NCBI RefSeq assembly: GCF_001050035.1
Contig: NZ_CVTA01000012.1
Coordinates: 43,098-107,097, forward strand
DNA: 64,000 bases
Source of the DNA: Mycolicibacterium komanii
Lineage (GTDB): Bacteria > Actinomycetota > Actinomycetes > Mycobacteriales > Mycobacteriaceae
Reading direction: 5' to 3'
Below the pieces are notes generated by a model. The model did no database searches. It was not told the DNA's origin and saw nothing but the letters and a program-made list of their open reading frames with translations. Position numbers and translations under genes: made by a program. How positions within the stretch are numbered: the first letter of the stretch is position 1; each line of letters opens with the position of its first letter. Positions 42,370 through 51,558 of this stretch are shown here, piece by piece.

Positions 42370-43590
42370 ATGACAACGGCCGATCTCCCCACACGCGCAC
42401 TTCCGGGCACACCGGAGTGGACGCAGCTGCTCGCCCGCATCGCCGAAGGCGCCAGCGACCGAGACCTCAACGACGAAAACCCCTTCGACGCGGTTGCCGC
42501 GCTGAAGAACGCCGGCTTCGGAACCCTGCGGTTGCCTGCCGACGCCGGCGGCGCGGGATTCAGCGTGCCGCAGCTGTTTTCCGCCGTGATCGACGTCGCG
42601 CACGCCGACCCGATCGTCGCGCACATCTTCCGCACCCACTTCTGGTTCGTCGAGGAACGGCTGCGCACGGTCGATCTGCCGACATCGCAGGCGTGGCTGG
42701 AGAAGGTCGCCGCGGGCAAGGTCTTCGGCAACGCGTTCAGCGAGAAGGGCTCGCTGGCCGTCGGCAGCCTGGTGTTCAAGACCCGGCTGCTGCCCGACCC
42801 CGCCAACCCGGGGGCGTACCGCCTCGACGGTGAGAAGTTCTACAGCACAGGGACGTTGTTCTCCGACTATCTCACCGTGACGGCGACGACCGACCACGAT
42901 TCCGTCGCGAACGTGGTGGTGCCCGCCGACCGCGAGGGTGTCCGCATCATCGACGACTGGGACGGCTTCGGCCAACGCCGCACCGGCACGGGCACGACCG
43001 TCTTCACCGATGTCGCGGTCGCCGCGGACGAGGTGCTCAGCGACACGCCCTACGACGCCGACCCGGTGCCGACGGTTCAGTACGCCTCGCTGCAGCTGTT
43101 CATCCACGCGGTGGTGGCCGGCATCCTCGAGTCCGTCGTGGACGACGGTGTCGCACTGCTGCGCTCACGCGACCGCAGCTTCAGCCACGCGCTGACCGAG
43201 CGGCCCAGCGACGATCCGCTGTATCAGAAGCTGCTCGGCGAGTTGGCCAGCACGGCTTACATCGCCAGGGCCTCGGTGCTCGACGCGGCCGCCGCGATCG
43301 GCGCCGCGACGGCGTCTGAGGTCGACGGCGTCCCGGATGCCGACCTCGCCGCCGAAGCGCAGGTGAAGGTCGCGAAGGTGAAGGTGCACCTGGACCAGGT
43401 GGCGCCTGAGGCCGCGACGCGCTTGCTCGAGCTCGGCGGGGCCAGCGCCGCCAGCCGTAAGCGCAATCTGGACCGGCACTGGCGCAACATTCGCACGATC
43501 ACGTTGCACAACCCGGTCGTCTACAAAGCCAGGGTGATCGGGCAGAACCTGCTGCACGACACCCCGATTCCGTCGAACGCCTACTTCTGA
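42370..43590 (+). CDS. acyl-CoA dehydrogenase-fold flavin monooxygenase (SfnB/DszC-like)
   Basis: A 406-residue protein from the ATG at 42370. The fold is that of acyl-CoA dehydrogenases: FDAVAALKNAGFGTLRLPADAGGAG at the start, YRLDGEKFYSTGTLFSDYLTVTA for the flavin site, and GFGQRRTGTGTTVFTDVAV. The C-terminus (LELGGASAASRKRNLDRHWRNIRTITLHNP) is that of the DszC/SfnB monooxygenase branch, where no catalytic Glu is needed. Such enzymes use reduced flavin and oxygen to oxidise sulfur or other heteroatom compounds. The paired LLM monooxygenase downstream supports an organosulfur role, which remains inference. Confidence 0.8.
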   Translation: MTTADLPTRALPGTPEWTQLLARIAEGASDRDLNDENPFDAVAALKNAGFGTLRLPADAGGAGFSVPQLFSAVIDVAHADPIVAHIFRTHFWFVEERLRTVDLPTSQAWLEKVAAGKVFGNAFSEKGSLAVGSLVFKTRLLPDPANPGAYRLDGEKFYSTGTLFSDYLTVTATTDHDSVANVVVPADREGVRIIDDWDGFGQRRTGTGTTVFTDVAVAADEVLSDTPYDADPVPTVQYASLQLFIHAVVAGILESVVDDGVALLRSRDRSFSHALTERPSDDPLYQKLLGELASTAYIARASVLDAAAAIGAATASEVDGVPDADLAAEAQVKVAKVKVHLDQVAPEAATRLLELGGASAASRKRNLDRHWRNIRTITLHNPVVYKARVIGQNLLHDTPIPSNAYF

Positions 43591-43605
43591 CCCTCATCCA
43601 CCCAA

Positions 43606-43658
43606 GCGATTTGTGGAGTCGCAGCGGCGCTGACCGCCGGTGAGGCTCCACAAATCGC
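43606..43658. promoter_or_regulatory. 13-bp inverted repeat between the two monooxygenase genes
   Basis: GCGATTTGTGGAG (43606-43618) is repeated perfectly in inverse at 43646-43658, with 27 bp between. It ends 16 bp before the next ATG. It could be a transcript hairpin (attenuator or end of the first message), a regulator site, or a mobile intergenic repeat. Confidence 0.55.
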
Positions 43659-43674
43659 GTTTCAGGAGCACATC

Positions 43675-45030
43675 ATGTCGCGTCAACTACACCTGGGCGG
43701 TTTCCAGATCGCGTCACAGGTCACCCATTCGCATGCGGCGTGGCGTCATCCCGCCAGCGACACCGGGTTCACCACGCCGGAGTACTACCACCGCATCGGG
43801 CGCATCCTCGAGCGCGGCAAGTTCGACTTCGTGTTCTTCGCCGACCTGCTCGCCGCGCCGATCCGCTTCGGCGACGACATCACCGAGCCGCTGCGCCGCG
43901 GCACCCAGGCGACGGCGACGTTGGACCCGTCGATCGTCGCGGCCAGCATCGGCGCGGTGACCTCCAAACTGGGTGTCGCGATCACCAAGTCCGCCACCTA
44001 TTTTCATCCCTACGAGCTGGCGCGTATCTTCGCCAGCCTCGACCACATCACCCGCGGCCGGGTGGCGTGGAACATCGTCACTTCGCTGACGCAGAGCGAG
44101 GCGCAGAACTTCGGCCACGACGACCATCTCGACCACGAGTTCCGCTACGAGCGCGCCGACGAGTTCGTCCGCACCGCACTCGAGTTGTGGTCGAGTTGGG
44201 AGTCCGATGCGCTGGTACTCGACAAGACGGACGGCGTCTTCGCCGACCCGTCGCGGGTCCGGGCCGTGGAGCACGACGGCCGGTTCTTCAAGACGCGTGG
44301 CCCGCTGAACGTCCCGCGCTCACCGCAGGGCAGGCCGGTGCTGATTCAGGCCGGCTCGTCGAACACCGGGAAGGACTTCGCCGCTCGCTGGGCGGAGGCG
44401 ATCTTCGAGATCGACCCCACACCCGAGGGCAGGCGCGCTTACTACGACGACATCAAATCGCGCGCTTCGGATTTCGGTCGCGATCCGAACAAGGTGCTGA
44501 TCTTCCCGGCGTTCATCCCGTTCATCGGCGAGACCGAGTCGATCGCCCGCGAGAAGCAGGCGTTTCACAACGAGTTGGCCGATCCGATCTCCGGGCTCAT
44601 CACGCTGTCGGTGCACACCGACCACGACTTCTCGGTCTACGACCTCGACGCTCCGGTCGAAGACGTCCAGGTGACCGGAACGCAGGGCCTGTTCGACACG
44701 GCGCGACGGGTCGCCAACCGCGACAACCTGACCCTGCGCGACATCGGCAAGTGGTACGCCCAGGGGGTGCTGCTACCCCAATTCGTCGGTACCGCTGAGC
44801 AAGTCGCCGACCAGATCGAGGAGTCGTTCACCGCAGGCGAGGCCGACGGGTTCATGGTGTCGGCGGCGCAGACGCCCGGCACCTTCAACGACTTCGTCGA
44901 CGCGGTCGTCCCCGAACTGCAGCGGCGCGGGCTGTTCCGCACCGAGTACACCGGCGACACGCTGCGCGAGCACCTCGGGCTCGGTGATGTCACGTTCACA
45001 CCGGCGCAGCGGTTGCAGTCGGTGAGCTAG
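43675..45030 (+). CDS. LLM-class flavin monooxygenase, NtaA/SnaA/DszA type
   Basis: A 451-residue protein with CAGGAG upstream of the ATG. The family signatures are the start SRQLHLGGFQIASQVTHSHAAWRHP, FDFVFFADLLAAP, HITRGRVAWNIVTSL, ARNFG-like AQNFGHDDHLDHEFRYERADEF, VLIQAGSS and GFMVSAAQTPGTFNDFVD. NtaA-type enzymes take FMNH2 from a separate reductase to cleave C-S or C-N bonds (dibenzothiophene sulfone, nitrilotriacetate and similar). No flavin reductase is in the window. With the SfnB-like gene it forms a two-enzyme unit inserted between oppA and the GMC gene. Confidence 0.85.
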   Translation: MSRQLHLGGFQIASQVTHSHAAWRHPASDTGFTTPEYYHRIGRILERGKFDFVFFADLLAAPIRFGDDITEPLRRGTQATATLDPSIVAASIGAVTSKLGVAITKSATYFHPYELARIFASLDHITRGRVAWNIVTSLTQSEAQNFGHDDHLDHEFRYERADEFVRTALELWSSWESDALVLDKTDGVFADPSRVRAVEHDGRFFKTRGPLNVPRSPQGRPVLIQAGSSNTGKDFAARWAEAIFEIDPTPEGRRAYYDDIKSRASDFGRDPNKVLIFPAFIPFIGETESIAREKQAFHNELADPISGLITLSVHTDHDFSVYDLDAPVEDVQVTGTQGLFDTARRVANRDNLTLRDIGKWYAQGVLLPQFVGTAEQVADQIEESFTAGEADGFMVSAAQTPGTFNDFVDAVVPELQRRGLFRTEYTGDTLREHLGLGDVTFTPAQRLQSVS

Positions 45031-45521
45031 CCCAGGGTGGACGTCGTAGTCAGGCGCGGCCGCAGTCGCTCCGGCGCGATCGCGATCCCGGCCTCGAGGT
45101 CGGCGATCAGCGTCTCGGCGTAGTCGGCGAGCCCCCGGACGTCGATACCGTAGGTGGTCGAGCCGTCGTCGGCGAGGCCGGCACGCGCCCGGCGCAGTAC
45201 CCCGAGCGCCCCTTTCGTGTTTCCGCGTTGCACGTGGGTGATGCCGACCGCCAGCTGGGCAAGGCTCTGCCAGAACAAGCGTTCGTCCGGTGGGCCGTTC
45301 TTCCATGCCGCCTCGAACACCTCGTGCGCGTGAAACGCCATCCCCTTGTCGAGGAGTTCCTGCGCGTAAGCCACGGTCTCGGCCGGTGGCAGGTCGAGGT
45401 CGTCGGGGATCCGCTCCACACCCTCGCTGCCGTGGGGCAGCGGCCGCCCCAGCTCATCGCGGGGGCGGGTGCTGCGGGGACGCCCGGCTTCGTCGCGGTC
45501 GCGCTCGGCCATGGCCTCCAT
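45027..45521 (-). CDS. DUF309 protein
   Basis: A 164-residue protein from the ATG at 45521 (ATG 45512 has GGAGG too close in front). After a charged N-terminus the DUF309 helical bundle is clear: AQELLDKGMAFHAHEVFEAAWKNGPPDERLFWQSLAQLAVGITHVQRGN. The H-x-x-HE-x-x-E-x-x-W arrangement is the conserved, possibly metal-binding, core. Function unknown in the family. It lies 11 nt downstream of the GMC gene on the same strand and is probably co-transcribed. Confidence 0.8.
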   Translation of the reverse strand: MEAMAERDRDEAGRPRSTRPRDELGRPLPHGSEGVERIPDDLDLPPAETVAYAQELLDKGMAFHAHEVFEAAWKNGPPDERLFWQSLAQLAVGITHVQRGNTKGALGVLRRARAGLADDGSTTYGIDVRGLADYAETLIADLEAGIAIAPERLRPRLTTTSTLG

Positions 45522-45532
45522 CTTGGCACCGC

Positions 45533-47068
45533 TCAGGCGCGGAGTAGCTCGGCGGCCTTCTCGCCGATCAGCACGCTCGGCGCATGAGTGTGCCCGCGGA
45601 TGATCGTCGGCATCACCGAGGCATCCGCGACGCGCAAGCCCTCGACGCCGCGGACGCGCAGTTGCGGGTCGACCACGCTGGCGTCGTCGCGTCCCATCCG
45701 GCACGTCCCCACCGGGTGATACAGCGTGTGCGAGAACGTGGCCAGCGCGCGTTCGAGCGTCTCGTCGTCGAGGGCCGCCGAGTCCAGCGGCCTCGCGATC
45801 TTGCCGATGACGCCCTCGAGTGCGGGCGCCTGGGAGATCGTCGCGCAGATGCGCAGACCGGCCATCACGGCGGCTCGGTCGACGCCGCCGGGATCGGTGA
45901 GGTATTGCGGGTCGATGATCGGCTTGTCCGTCGGGTCGGCCGAACGCAGTTCGATGGTGCCGCTGCTCTGCGGCTTGAGCAGGATCGTTCCGAGCACGAC
46001 GGCATGGTTGTCGTAGGGGTCGCCGATGCCCTCCTCGAAGAACGGGGCTGGGGCGAAGATCAGCTCGAGATCAGGCAGCGCGAGGTCCGGACGGCTCCGA
46101 ACGAAACCGTAGGCCTCCCCCACGTTCGAGGTGAGCATCCCGCGGCGCCGCAGCAGGTAGTTGAGCAGCTGAAGCGGCTTCTCGGCGGCGAAGAGGCTGT
46201 CGTTCGGAACATCGAAGCCGAGCGCCGCAATGAAGTGGTCGGCCAGGTTGGCGCCCACGTTCGGGGCGTGGACCAGCGTCGCAATTCCGTGCTCGGCCAG
46301 CCGTTCGCCATTGCCGATACCCGACAGCATCAGCAGCTGCGAGCTGTTGATGGCACCGCCGCACAACACCACCTCGCGTCGGGCCTTGACGACGCGGCGG
46401 GTGCCGTTCTGCTCGATCTCGACCCCGACCGCGCGGCGGCCGTCGAACACCACCCTGGTCGCCAGCGCCTCCGTTTCGAGCGTGAGGTTCCCGCGCTTAA
46501 GGGCCGGTTTGAGATAGGCGTCGGCCGCGCTCCACCGCGCACCGCGACGCTGGGTGACCAGCGTCTCGCAAAAACCTTCGGGCGCAGCCTGGTTCGGCTT
46601 CTCGATGCGGTAGCCACACTGCTCGGCGGCGGCCAGCCATTTGGCGGTCGAACTGCGCGGGCTGCGCTGCTTGCTGATGGCCAACGGCCCCGATTCGATC
46701 CTGCGCAGATACGGTTCGAGATGGGCATAGTTCCATTGGTCGCCGGCCGCGTCACCCCACTCGTCGTAGTCCGCGGCGAACCCGCGCACCCACATCATCG
46801 CGTTCATCGACGACGATCCGCCGACCATCTTGCCTCGCGGCCAATAGATTTCGCGGCCGTCTAGTTCCTTCTGCGGTTCGGTCAGATAGTCCCAGTCCAC
46901 CGGGCTGCGGAACAGCTTGACGAAACCCGCGGGGATGCGGATGAACTTGTCCTTATCGTGCGGACCCGCCTCCAGCGCGACGACCCGAACGGACGGATCG
47001 TCGCTCAGGCGGGCCGCAACCACCGACCCGGCGGAGCCCGTTCCCACGACGACGTAGTCGGCTTCCAT
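45533..47068 (-). CDS. GMC-family FAD oxidoreductase (Rv1279-like)
   Basis: A 511-residue protein with the FAD fold VVVGTGSAGSVVAARLSDD at residue 6, the GMC signature WPRGKMVGGSSSMNAMMWVRG, then VVLCGGAINSSQLLMLSGIG, and the C-terminal catalytic His/Asn-type pair around LYHPVGTCRMG and PTIIRGHTHAPSVLIGEKAA. It is choline-dehydrogenase-like; by family it oxidises an alcohol to an aldehyde. Lack of signal sequence puts it in the cytoplasm. It corresponds to Rv1279 in the conserved order. Confidence 0.85.
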   Translation of the reverse strand: MEADYVVVGTGSAGSVVAARLSDDPSVRVVALEAGPHDKDKFIRIPAGFVKLFRSPVDWDYLTEPQKELDGREIYWPRGKMVGGSSSMNAMMWVRGFAADYDEWGDAAGDQWNYAHLEPYLRRIESGPLAISKQRSPRSSTAKWLAAAEQCGYRIEKPNQAAPEGFCETLVTQRRGARWSAADAYLKPALKRGNLTLETEALATRVVFDGRRAVGVEIEQNGTRRVVKARREVVLCGGAINSSQLLMLSGIGNGERLAEHGIATLVHAPNVGANLADHFIAALGFDVPNDSLFAAEKPLQLLNYLLRRRGMLTSNVGEAYGFVRSRPDLALPDLELIFAPAPFFEEGIGDPYDNHAVVLGTILLKPQSSGTIELRSADPTDKPIIDPQYLTDPGGVDRAAVMAGLRICATISQAPALEGVIGKIARPLDSAALDDETLERALATFSHTLYHPVGTCRMGRDDASVVDPQLRVRGVEGLRVADASVMPTIIRGHTHAPSVLIGEKAAELLRA

Positions 47069-47165
47069 CCGCCGGAGTCTAGGTTTTCCTACACGGACAA
47101 ACGGGCAGTGTCGGAAATCCGTCCGAAACTCGTCAGCGTCGCCGGCCGGGACCGGCCAGAGCCGG

Positions 47166-49787
47166 TTACGCGGTCAGCGCGATGTGCTCGGCGCCGTCGA
47201 CGGCCGCGTACCTCTGCGGGCTGCACGTCAGCACGATCACCTGCCCGTCGCCGCCGACCGCGTTGAACACCGCACCCATCTTGACCAGGCGGTCGGGGTC
47301 GGTGAACCCGAGCGCGTCGTCGATGACCACCGGCACGGTGTCCTCCTTGGCCACCAGCGCCGCCCCCGCCAGCCGCGCCACGATGCCCAGTTGCTCCTTG
47401 GCCCCACCCGAGAGCGAGTCGTAGGGCACCGTGCGGCCGGCCAGCGTGCGGGTGCAGATCCGCAGCGCGCTGTCGACCTCCACCTCGAAGCTGTCGCCGA
47501 ACACCATGCGGCCCAACCGCTCCACCTCGCCACGGAACGGGTCGACGTACCGCGATCGGGTGGATTCGCGGTGCCGTGCGATCACCGACCGCAACAGCTC
47601 GGCGGCCCTCGCGCGGCGCTGCACCCTCGTGTACTCGTCGAGGGCGTGCTCGCGCTCGGTCTCGGCCTCGTCGAGCTTGCCCTTGCGTCCTTCGGTGCCG
47701 TACACCTTCAATCGCGCACCGACCTCGCGCAGCTCCTCGACCACTTCGTCACGGCTGGACGACAACGCGTCGACTCGCCGCGTCGACTCCTGCAGAGTCG
47801 CGGCCACGGCGTCGGGTGCCGCACGGGTCAGTTCCTCGCTCAGCTCGGCGACCAGTGCCGCGGCCCGCTGCGCCTCCTCGGCGTGCGCCTGCGCCCGCAG
47901 CGTCAGCTCGTCGTCGCCGACGGTGGCCCGCTGGCCCTCCAACCGTTCGCGGGCCAGCGCGAGCTCGGACCGGGCGCCTGCCAGTTTCTCGCGCAGCACT
48001 GTCGCCCGAGTATCGCTCTCTCCCAGGCGTTTAGCCGCCTCCCCGGCGACCTTGCGATGCTTCTCGCATTCGGCTAAAGCCTGCTTCTGGGCGGCCGTGG
48101 CGGCGTCGAGTTCGGCTCGGGCGGCGTCAGCGTCGACCTCGAACAGCTCCGTGACCTCAGGCTGCCGTGCGGTGAGCTCGGCAAGACGTTCCCTGAGCCG
48201 ATCCGCCGACCGGTCACCCGTCAGCGCCTCGACGGTCGCGCCCAGCCGATCCCGGGTGGTCACCAGCTGTTGACGCCGCTGATCGAGGACGCGTGCCTCG
48301 GCGACGTCAGAGACGCCGCAGGCCGTGAGCGCCGACGCCAGAACCCCCTGTGCGGCATCGAGTTTGGTCTGCGTCTCGGAGGCCGGTGCGCCGGGCAGCA
48401 GCCGAGCGGTCAGCAGGTCCGGCACCTCGATCGCCGTTTCGGCGCTGACGCTGGCGGTCCAGGCCTCCCCAGCACCGAGGGTGATGGTCTCGCCCGCCAC
48501 GCGCACCTCGACGTCGGCGCTCGCGATCAACTCGAGGTGCGCCGACGCCAACTCGACCTGCGCTGTCATGGCGTCGACGGCCGCGTTGGCCGACTCGACC
48601 GCGCGCATACTCTCGCTGGACAACCGGATCTGCGCGAGTTCGCCCTGCACGCGTTCGAGCTCTCGTTGAGCGTTCTCGATCTTCGACAGTTGCGCGGCCA
48701 TCCGGTCGGCCTCGTCGCGGTCGGCGAGCCGTTGGACGGCTCCTCGTGCCGCTTCGACGCGGGCCTGCGTGGCTTCCAACGCATTTCGCGCCTGCTCGGC
48801 GGCGGTTTCGGCGAGCTCGGCCACCTCGGCAGCGGTCGAGCGGTCATTGGCGGCCCGGGCGGCGGCGGCCTCGAGTTCGGCCATCGCGGCGGCTCGCTGC
48901 TCGATGTCGGCACGCAACCGCCTGCGCTCGTCGACCGCGGTGCGCGACGTGTCGTGGTTGGCCTGAGCAGCCGCGGCGACCAGCTCCGCTTCCTTGAGCT
49001 GTCCCCTCAGCCCGGCGACCTCTTCGGCGGCCTTCTGCGCGACGGCGACCTGTTCAGCCGCGGCGGCGCGTTGGGCCGTTAACCGGGCCAACTCGTCGGT
49101 GAGGTTGGCGTGCCTGCGCACCGCCTCGTCGACCTCCGCAACGGACGCCGCCGCCTCGGCCAACGCGTCGTCGGCCGCCCGCAACCGGTTGGTGGCGGCC
49201 GCCCATTCGCCGGTGGGCCTTCCGGTGCGGGTGAAGTAGCGCAGGTATTCCTCTTCGACCCGGTCGACCAACAGCGGTTCGGCGCCCGAAAGCGCCACCG
49301 CCTCACCGGCGGCCACGTCGAGCGCGCGGGACAGCGCGTCACATCCGGACAGGTCCACCGCCGCGGTGGACCCCGACTGCAGCACCCGCTGCGCCTGCCA
49401 CAGGCAGGTGTCGACGGTCTCGTCGAGCATGGCCCGGACCCGGTCGTGCGCCTCGTCGCCGGTGAACTGCTGGCGCCGCGGCTCCAGGACTGTCAACTCG
49501 GTCGAGAAGCGCTTGTGGAATCGCTTGCGATACACGAACCGATATGGGCCCGTGGAGATCTCGGCCTCGACCTCGGCGCCGACGTCGGCGTGCGTCGGCT
49601 TGACCTCTTTGACCTCTTTCTTCCCCGACCGGTCCTTGGCCTCGATCAACAGGTCAAGCGCCTCGATCATCGAGGACTTGCCGATCTCGTTGGCACCGCT
49701 GACGATCACCACGCCGCGGTCGGGAAACTCGATCTCGCGGTGCGTGATTCCGCGATAGTTGGTCAGGACCAGGCGGTGCAGTTTCAC
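47166..49787 (-). CDS. SMC/SbcC-like AAA ATPase (Rv1278-like)
   Basis: An 873-residue protein with an SMC layout: N-terminal Walker A VSGANEIGKSSMIEAL (about residues 30-45), a long Ala/Glu/Arg-rich coiled coil from about 195 to 760 with a central break, then the ABC signature LSGGAKEQLGIVARLAG and Walker B VPVVIDDALGF. The GTG at 49787 overlaps the stop of the metallophosphoesterase in GTGA, so the two are coupled like SbcC and SbcD. It probably forms a DNA-end-processing complex. Length matches M. tuberculosis Rv1278 (about 875). Confidence 0.8.
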   Translation of the reverse strand: MKLHRLVLTNYRGITHREIEFPDRGVVIVSGANEIGKSSMIEALDLLIEAKDRSGKKEVKEVKPTHADVGAEVEAEISTGPYRFVYRKRFHKRFSTELTVLEPRRQQFTGDEAHDRVRAMLDETVDTCLWQAQRVLQSGSTAAVDLSGCDALSRALDVAAGEAVALSGAEPLLVDRVEEEYLRYFTRTGRPTGEWAAATNRLRAADDALAEAAASVAEVDEAVRRHANLTDELARLTAQRAAAAEQVAVAQKAAEEVAGLRGQLKEAELVAAAAQANHDTSRTAVDERRRLRADIEQRAAAMAELEAAAARAANDRSTAAEVAELAETAAEQARNALEATQARVEAARGAVQRLADRDEADRMAAQLSKIENAQRELERVQGELAQIRLSSESMRAVESANAAVDAMTAQVELASAHLELIASADVEVRVAGETITLGAGEAWTASVSAETAIEVPDLLTARLLPGAPASETQTKLDAAQGVLASALTACGVSDVAEARVLDQRRQQLVTTRDRLGATVEALTGDRSADRLRERLAELTARQPEVTELFEVDADAARAELDAATAAQKQALAECEKHRKVAGEAAKRLGESDTRATVLREKLAGARSELALARERLEGQRATVGDDELTLRAQAHAEEAQRAAALVAELSEELTRAAPDAVAATLQESTRRVDALSSSRDEVVEELREVGARLKVYGTEGRKGKLDEAETEREHALDEYTRVQRRARAAELLRSVIARHRESTRSRYVDPFRGEVERLGRMVFGDSFEVEVDSALRICTRTLAGRTVPYDSLSGGAKEQLGIVARLAGAALVAKEDTVPVVIDDALGFTDPDRLVKMGAVFNAVGGDGQVIVLTCSPQRYAAVDGAEHIALTA

Positions 49788-50932
49788 GCCACACCTCGAT
49801 CCGACAGCCGCAGAAGCAGCGCCAGGGCGGCACGAGCGTCCTCGGCCACCTCACCGTCCGACCGTGCGGTGGCGACCAGTTCATCGACGGCCGATGCGGC
49901 GAAGCCACCGATGCCGAGGTCGTCGAACTCCCCGTCGGCGGGGATGACCGCGATCTCGCTCAGTTTCTCCTCGACCCGCAACGCGGCGAAGAGCCGGGCG
50001 TACTTGTCCAGGCACGCGTCGAGCGCGGCCTTGTCGGTGACCGTCAGCGATCCGGTCAGCGCGAGACGCACGACGATACGTTCCTTGTCCGGCAGCAGAT
50101 CGAGGTTGATGTCGAGGTCGGCGACGTCCCGGTCGTTGTCCACGCCGCGGCGCAGCGTGACGAACCGCCAGCGGCCCACCTTGTGCGGTTCGACGTTCAC
50201 CGGATGCGCCGGATCCGCCTCGTCGATGTCGACGACCAGCACGTGCCCCGAGTCGACCTCGATGTCGTCGTAGTTGGTGACTTCCGGCGAGCCGGAGTAC
50301 CAGATCCGTCCCGTGGATCCGACCTGCATCCGAGAGTGCTTGTCGCCCAGGGCCACATAGTGCACGGCCCCCCGGTTGACGGCCGCCTCCAGCGCCGCCA
50401 GGCGGATCAGCGAAGCGCGGTCCTTGTCGGGTACGAAGATGTCGACACCGCCGTGGCCGACGACGATGCGCGTCACCCCGTCGGCGGGCAAATCCTCGAG
50501 CACGCCGGCCACGGGGTCCGACGACGGCGCCTTCGAGGTCCACGGCGCGGCCACCAGTTCCAGTCCGGGCCGCACCTCGTGCACACCGGCGCGGGCGAGC
50601 ACCGACACGTTGTCCGGGCACTCGGCGAGGAACAGCGGGCTGGTGTAGACCGAGGAGGCGTCGAGCGGGTCGTGGTTGCCGGGCAGCAGGTACACGGGAA
50701 CGCCGATGGCGCGCATGGCTTCGAGCGACTGGCTGACATCTCTTGGCGCGAGTTGGTTGTGCTCGAAAACGTCGCCGGCGACGACAACGAACTCCGCGCC
50801 GGCGTCGGCCGCCACCCGCCCCAACTCGACCACCGCGTCGCGGCGCGCGGCCGAATAACGGGGCTGCGCCTCGCCATTGAGGAAGTACCGCGTCATGCCG
50901 AGTTGCCAGTCGGCGGTATGCACGAATCGCAT
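49784..50932 (-). CDS. SbcD/Mre11-like metallophosphoesterase (Rv1277-like)
   Basis: A 382-residue protein from the ATG at 50932, with AAGGAG upstream. Phosphoesterase motifs are in order: RFVHTADWQLG (I), VVAGDVFEHNQ (II), YLLPGNHDPLD (III), IVVGHGGVD (IV) and YVALGDKHS (V). These bind two metal ions for DNA strand cleavage. The C-terminal region (about 250-380) would cap the site and contact the ATPase. By family it is the nuclease partner of the coiled-coil ATPase encoded directly downstream. Confidence 0.85.
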   Translation of the reverse strand: MRFVHTADWQLGMTRYFLNGEAQPRYSAARRDAVVELGRVAADAGAEFVVVAGDVFEHNQLAPRDVSQSLEAMRAIGVPVYLLPGNHDPLDASSVYTSPLFLAECPDNVSVLARAGVHEVRPGLELVAAPWTSKAPSSDPVAGVLEDLPADGVTRIVVGHGGVDIFVPDKDRASLIRLAALEAAVNRGAVHYVALGDKHSRMQVGSTGRIWYSGSPEVTNYDDIEVDSGHVLVVDIDEADPAHPVNVEPHKVGRWRFVTLRRGVDNDRDVADLDINLDLLPDKERIVVRLALTGSLTVTDKAALDACLDKYARLFAALRVEEKLSEIAVIPADGEFDDLGIGGFAASAVDELVATARSDGEVAEDARAALALLLRLSDRGVA

Positions 50933-51036
50933 CTCAGCGCGCTCCTTCCGCTCCTGTGTTTGCCGGGCACCGCGAGTGTAGGGCGGCACCCCGACAAGTC
51001 CCGGGAGGTGCGGCGGCATGCCTTACCGTTAGTCCG

Positions 51037-51555
51037 GTGACCGACCGGTTCCACACGCTGCTGTTGCTCCGGCACGCCAAGTCGGACTATCCGGCGGGTG
51101 TCGGCGACCATGACCGTCCGCTGGCGCCGCGGGGCGTGCGCGAAGCGGGGTTGGCCGGCGACTGGTTACGCGCCCACGCCCCCGCCGTCGACGCCGTACT
51201 GTGTTCGACCGCCACCCGCACCCGCGAGACGCTGGCACGCACCCGGGTCGCTGCGCCCGTCCGCTACCTCGACCGCCTTTACGACGCGACGCCCGGCACG
51301 GTGATCGACGAGATCAACCGGGTGCCGTCGCACTTCGACTTCGAGGTGCAGACGCTACTGGTCATCGGCCACGAGCCGGCGATGTCGAACGTCGCACTCG
51401 GGCTGTCCACCGTGGAGGGCAGCAACATCGCTGCGGCCGAACAGATCTCGATCAAGTATCCGACGTCGTCGATCGCGGTGTTGCGCACCAGCGAGTCGTG
51501 GGAGGGCCTCGCGCTCGACGGCGCCTCGCTGGTCACCTTCCACGTACCGCGCTAG
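51037..51555 (+). CDS. SixA-like histidine phosphatase (Rv1276c-like)
   Basis: A 172-residue histidine phosphatase superfamily protein from the GTG at 51037. It has the phosphohistidine motif TLLLLRHAKSD (LRHAK in place of RHG), a second Arg in CSTATRTRETLARTR, and the second catalytic His in LLVIGHEPAMSNVAL. SixA enzymes remove phosphate from histidine residues, as on HPt or PTS proteins; a small-molecule substrate is also possible. Divergent from the exonuclease gene (104 bp) and convergent with lprC (3 bp). Confidence 0.85.
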   Translation: MTDRFHTLLLLRHAKSDYPAGVGDHDRPLAPRGVREAGLAGDWLRAHAPAVDAVLCSTATRTRETLARTRVAAPVRYLDRLYDATPGTVIDEINRVPSHFDFEVQTLLVIGHEPAMSNVALGLSTVEGSNIAAAEQISIKYPTSSIAVLRTSESWEGLALDGASLVTFHVPR

Positions 51556-51558
51556 GCG

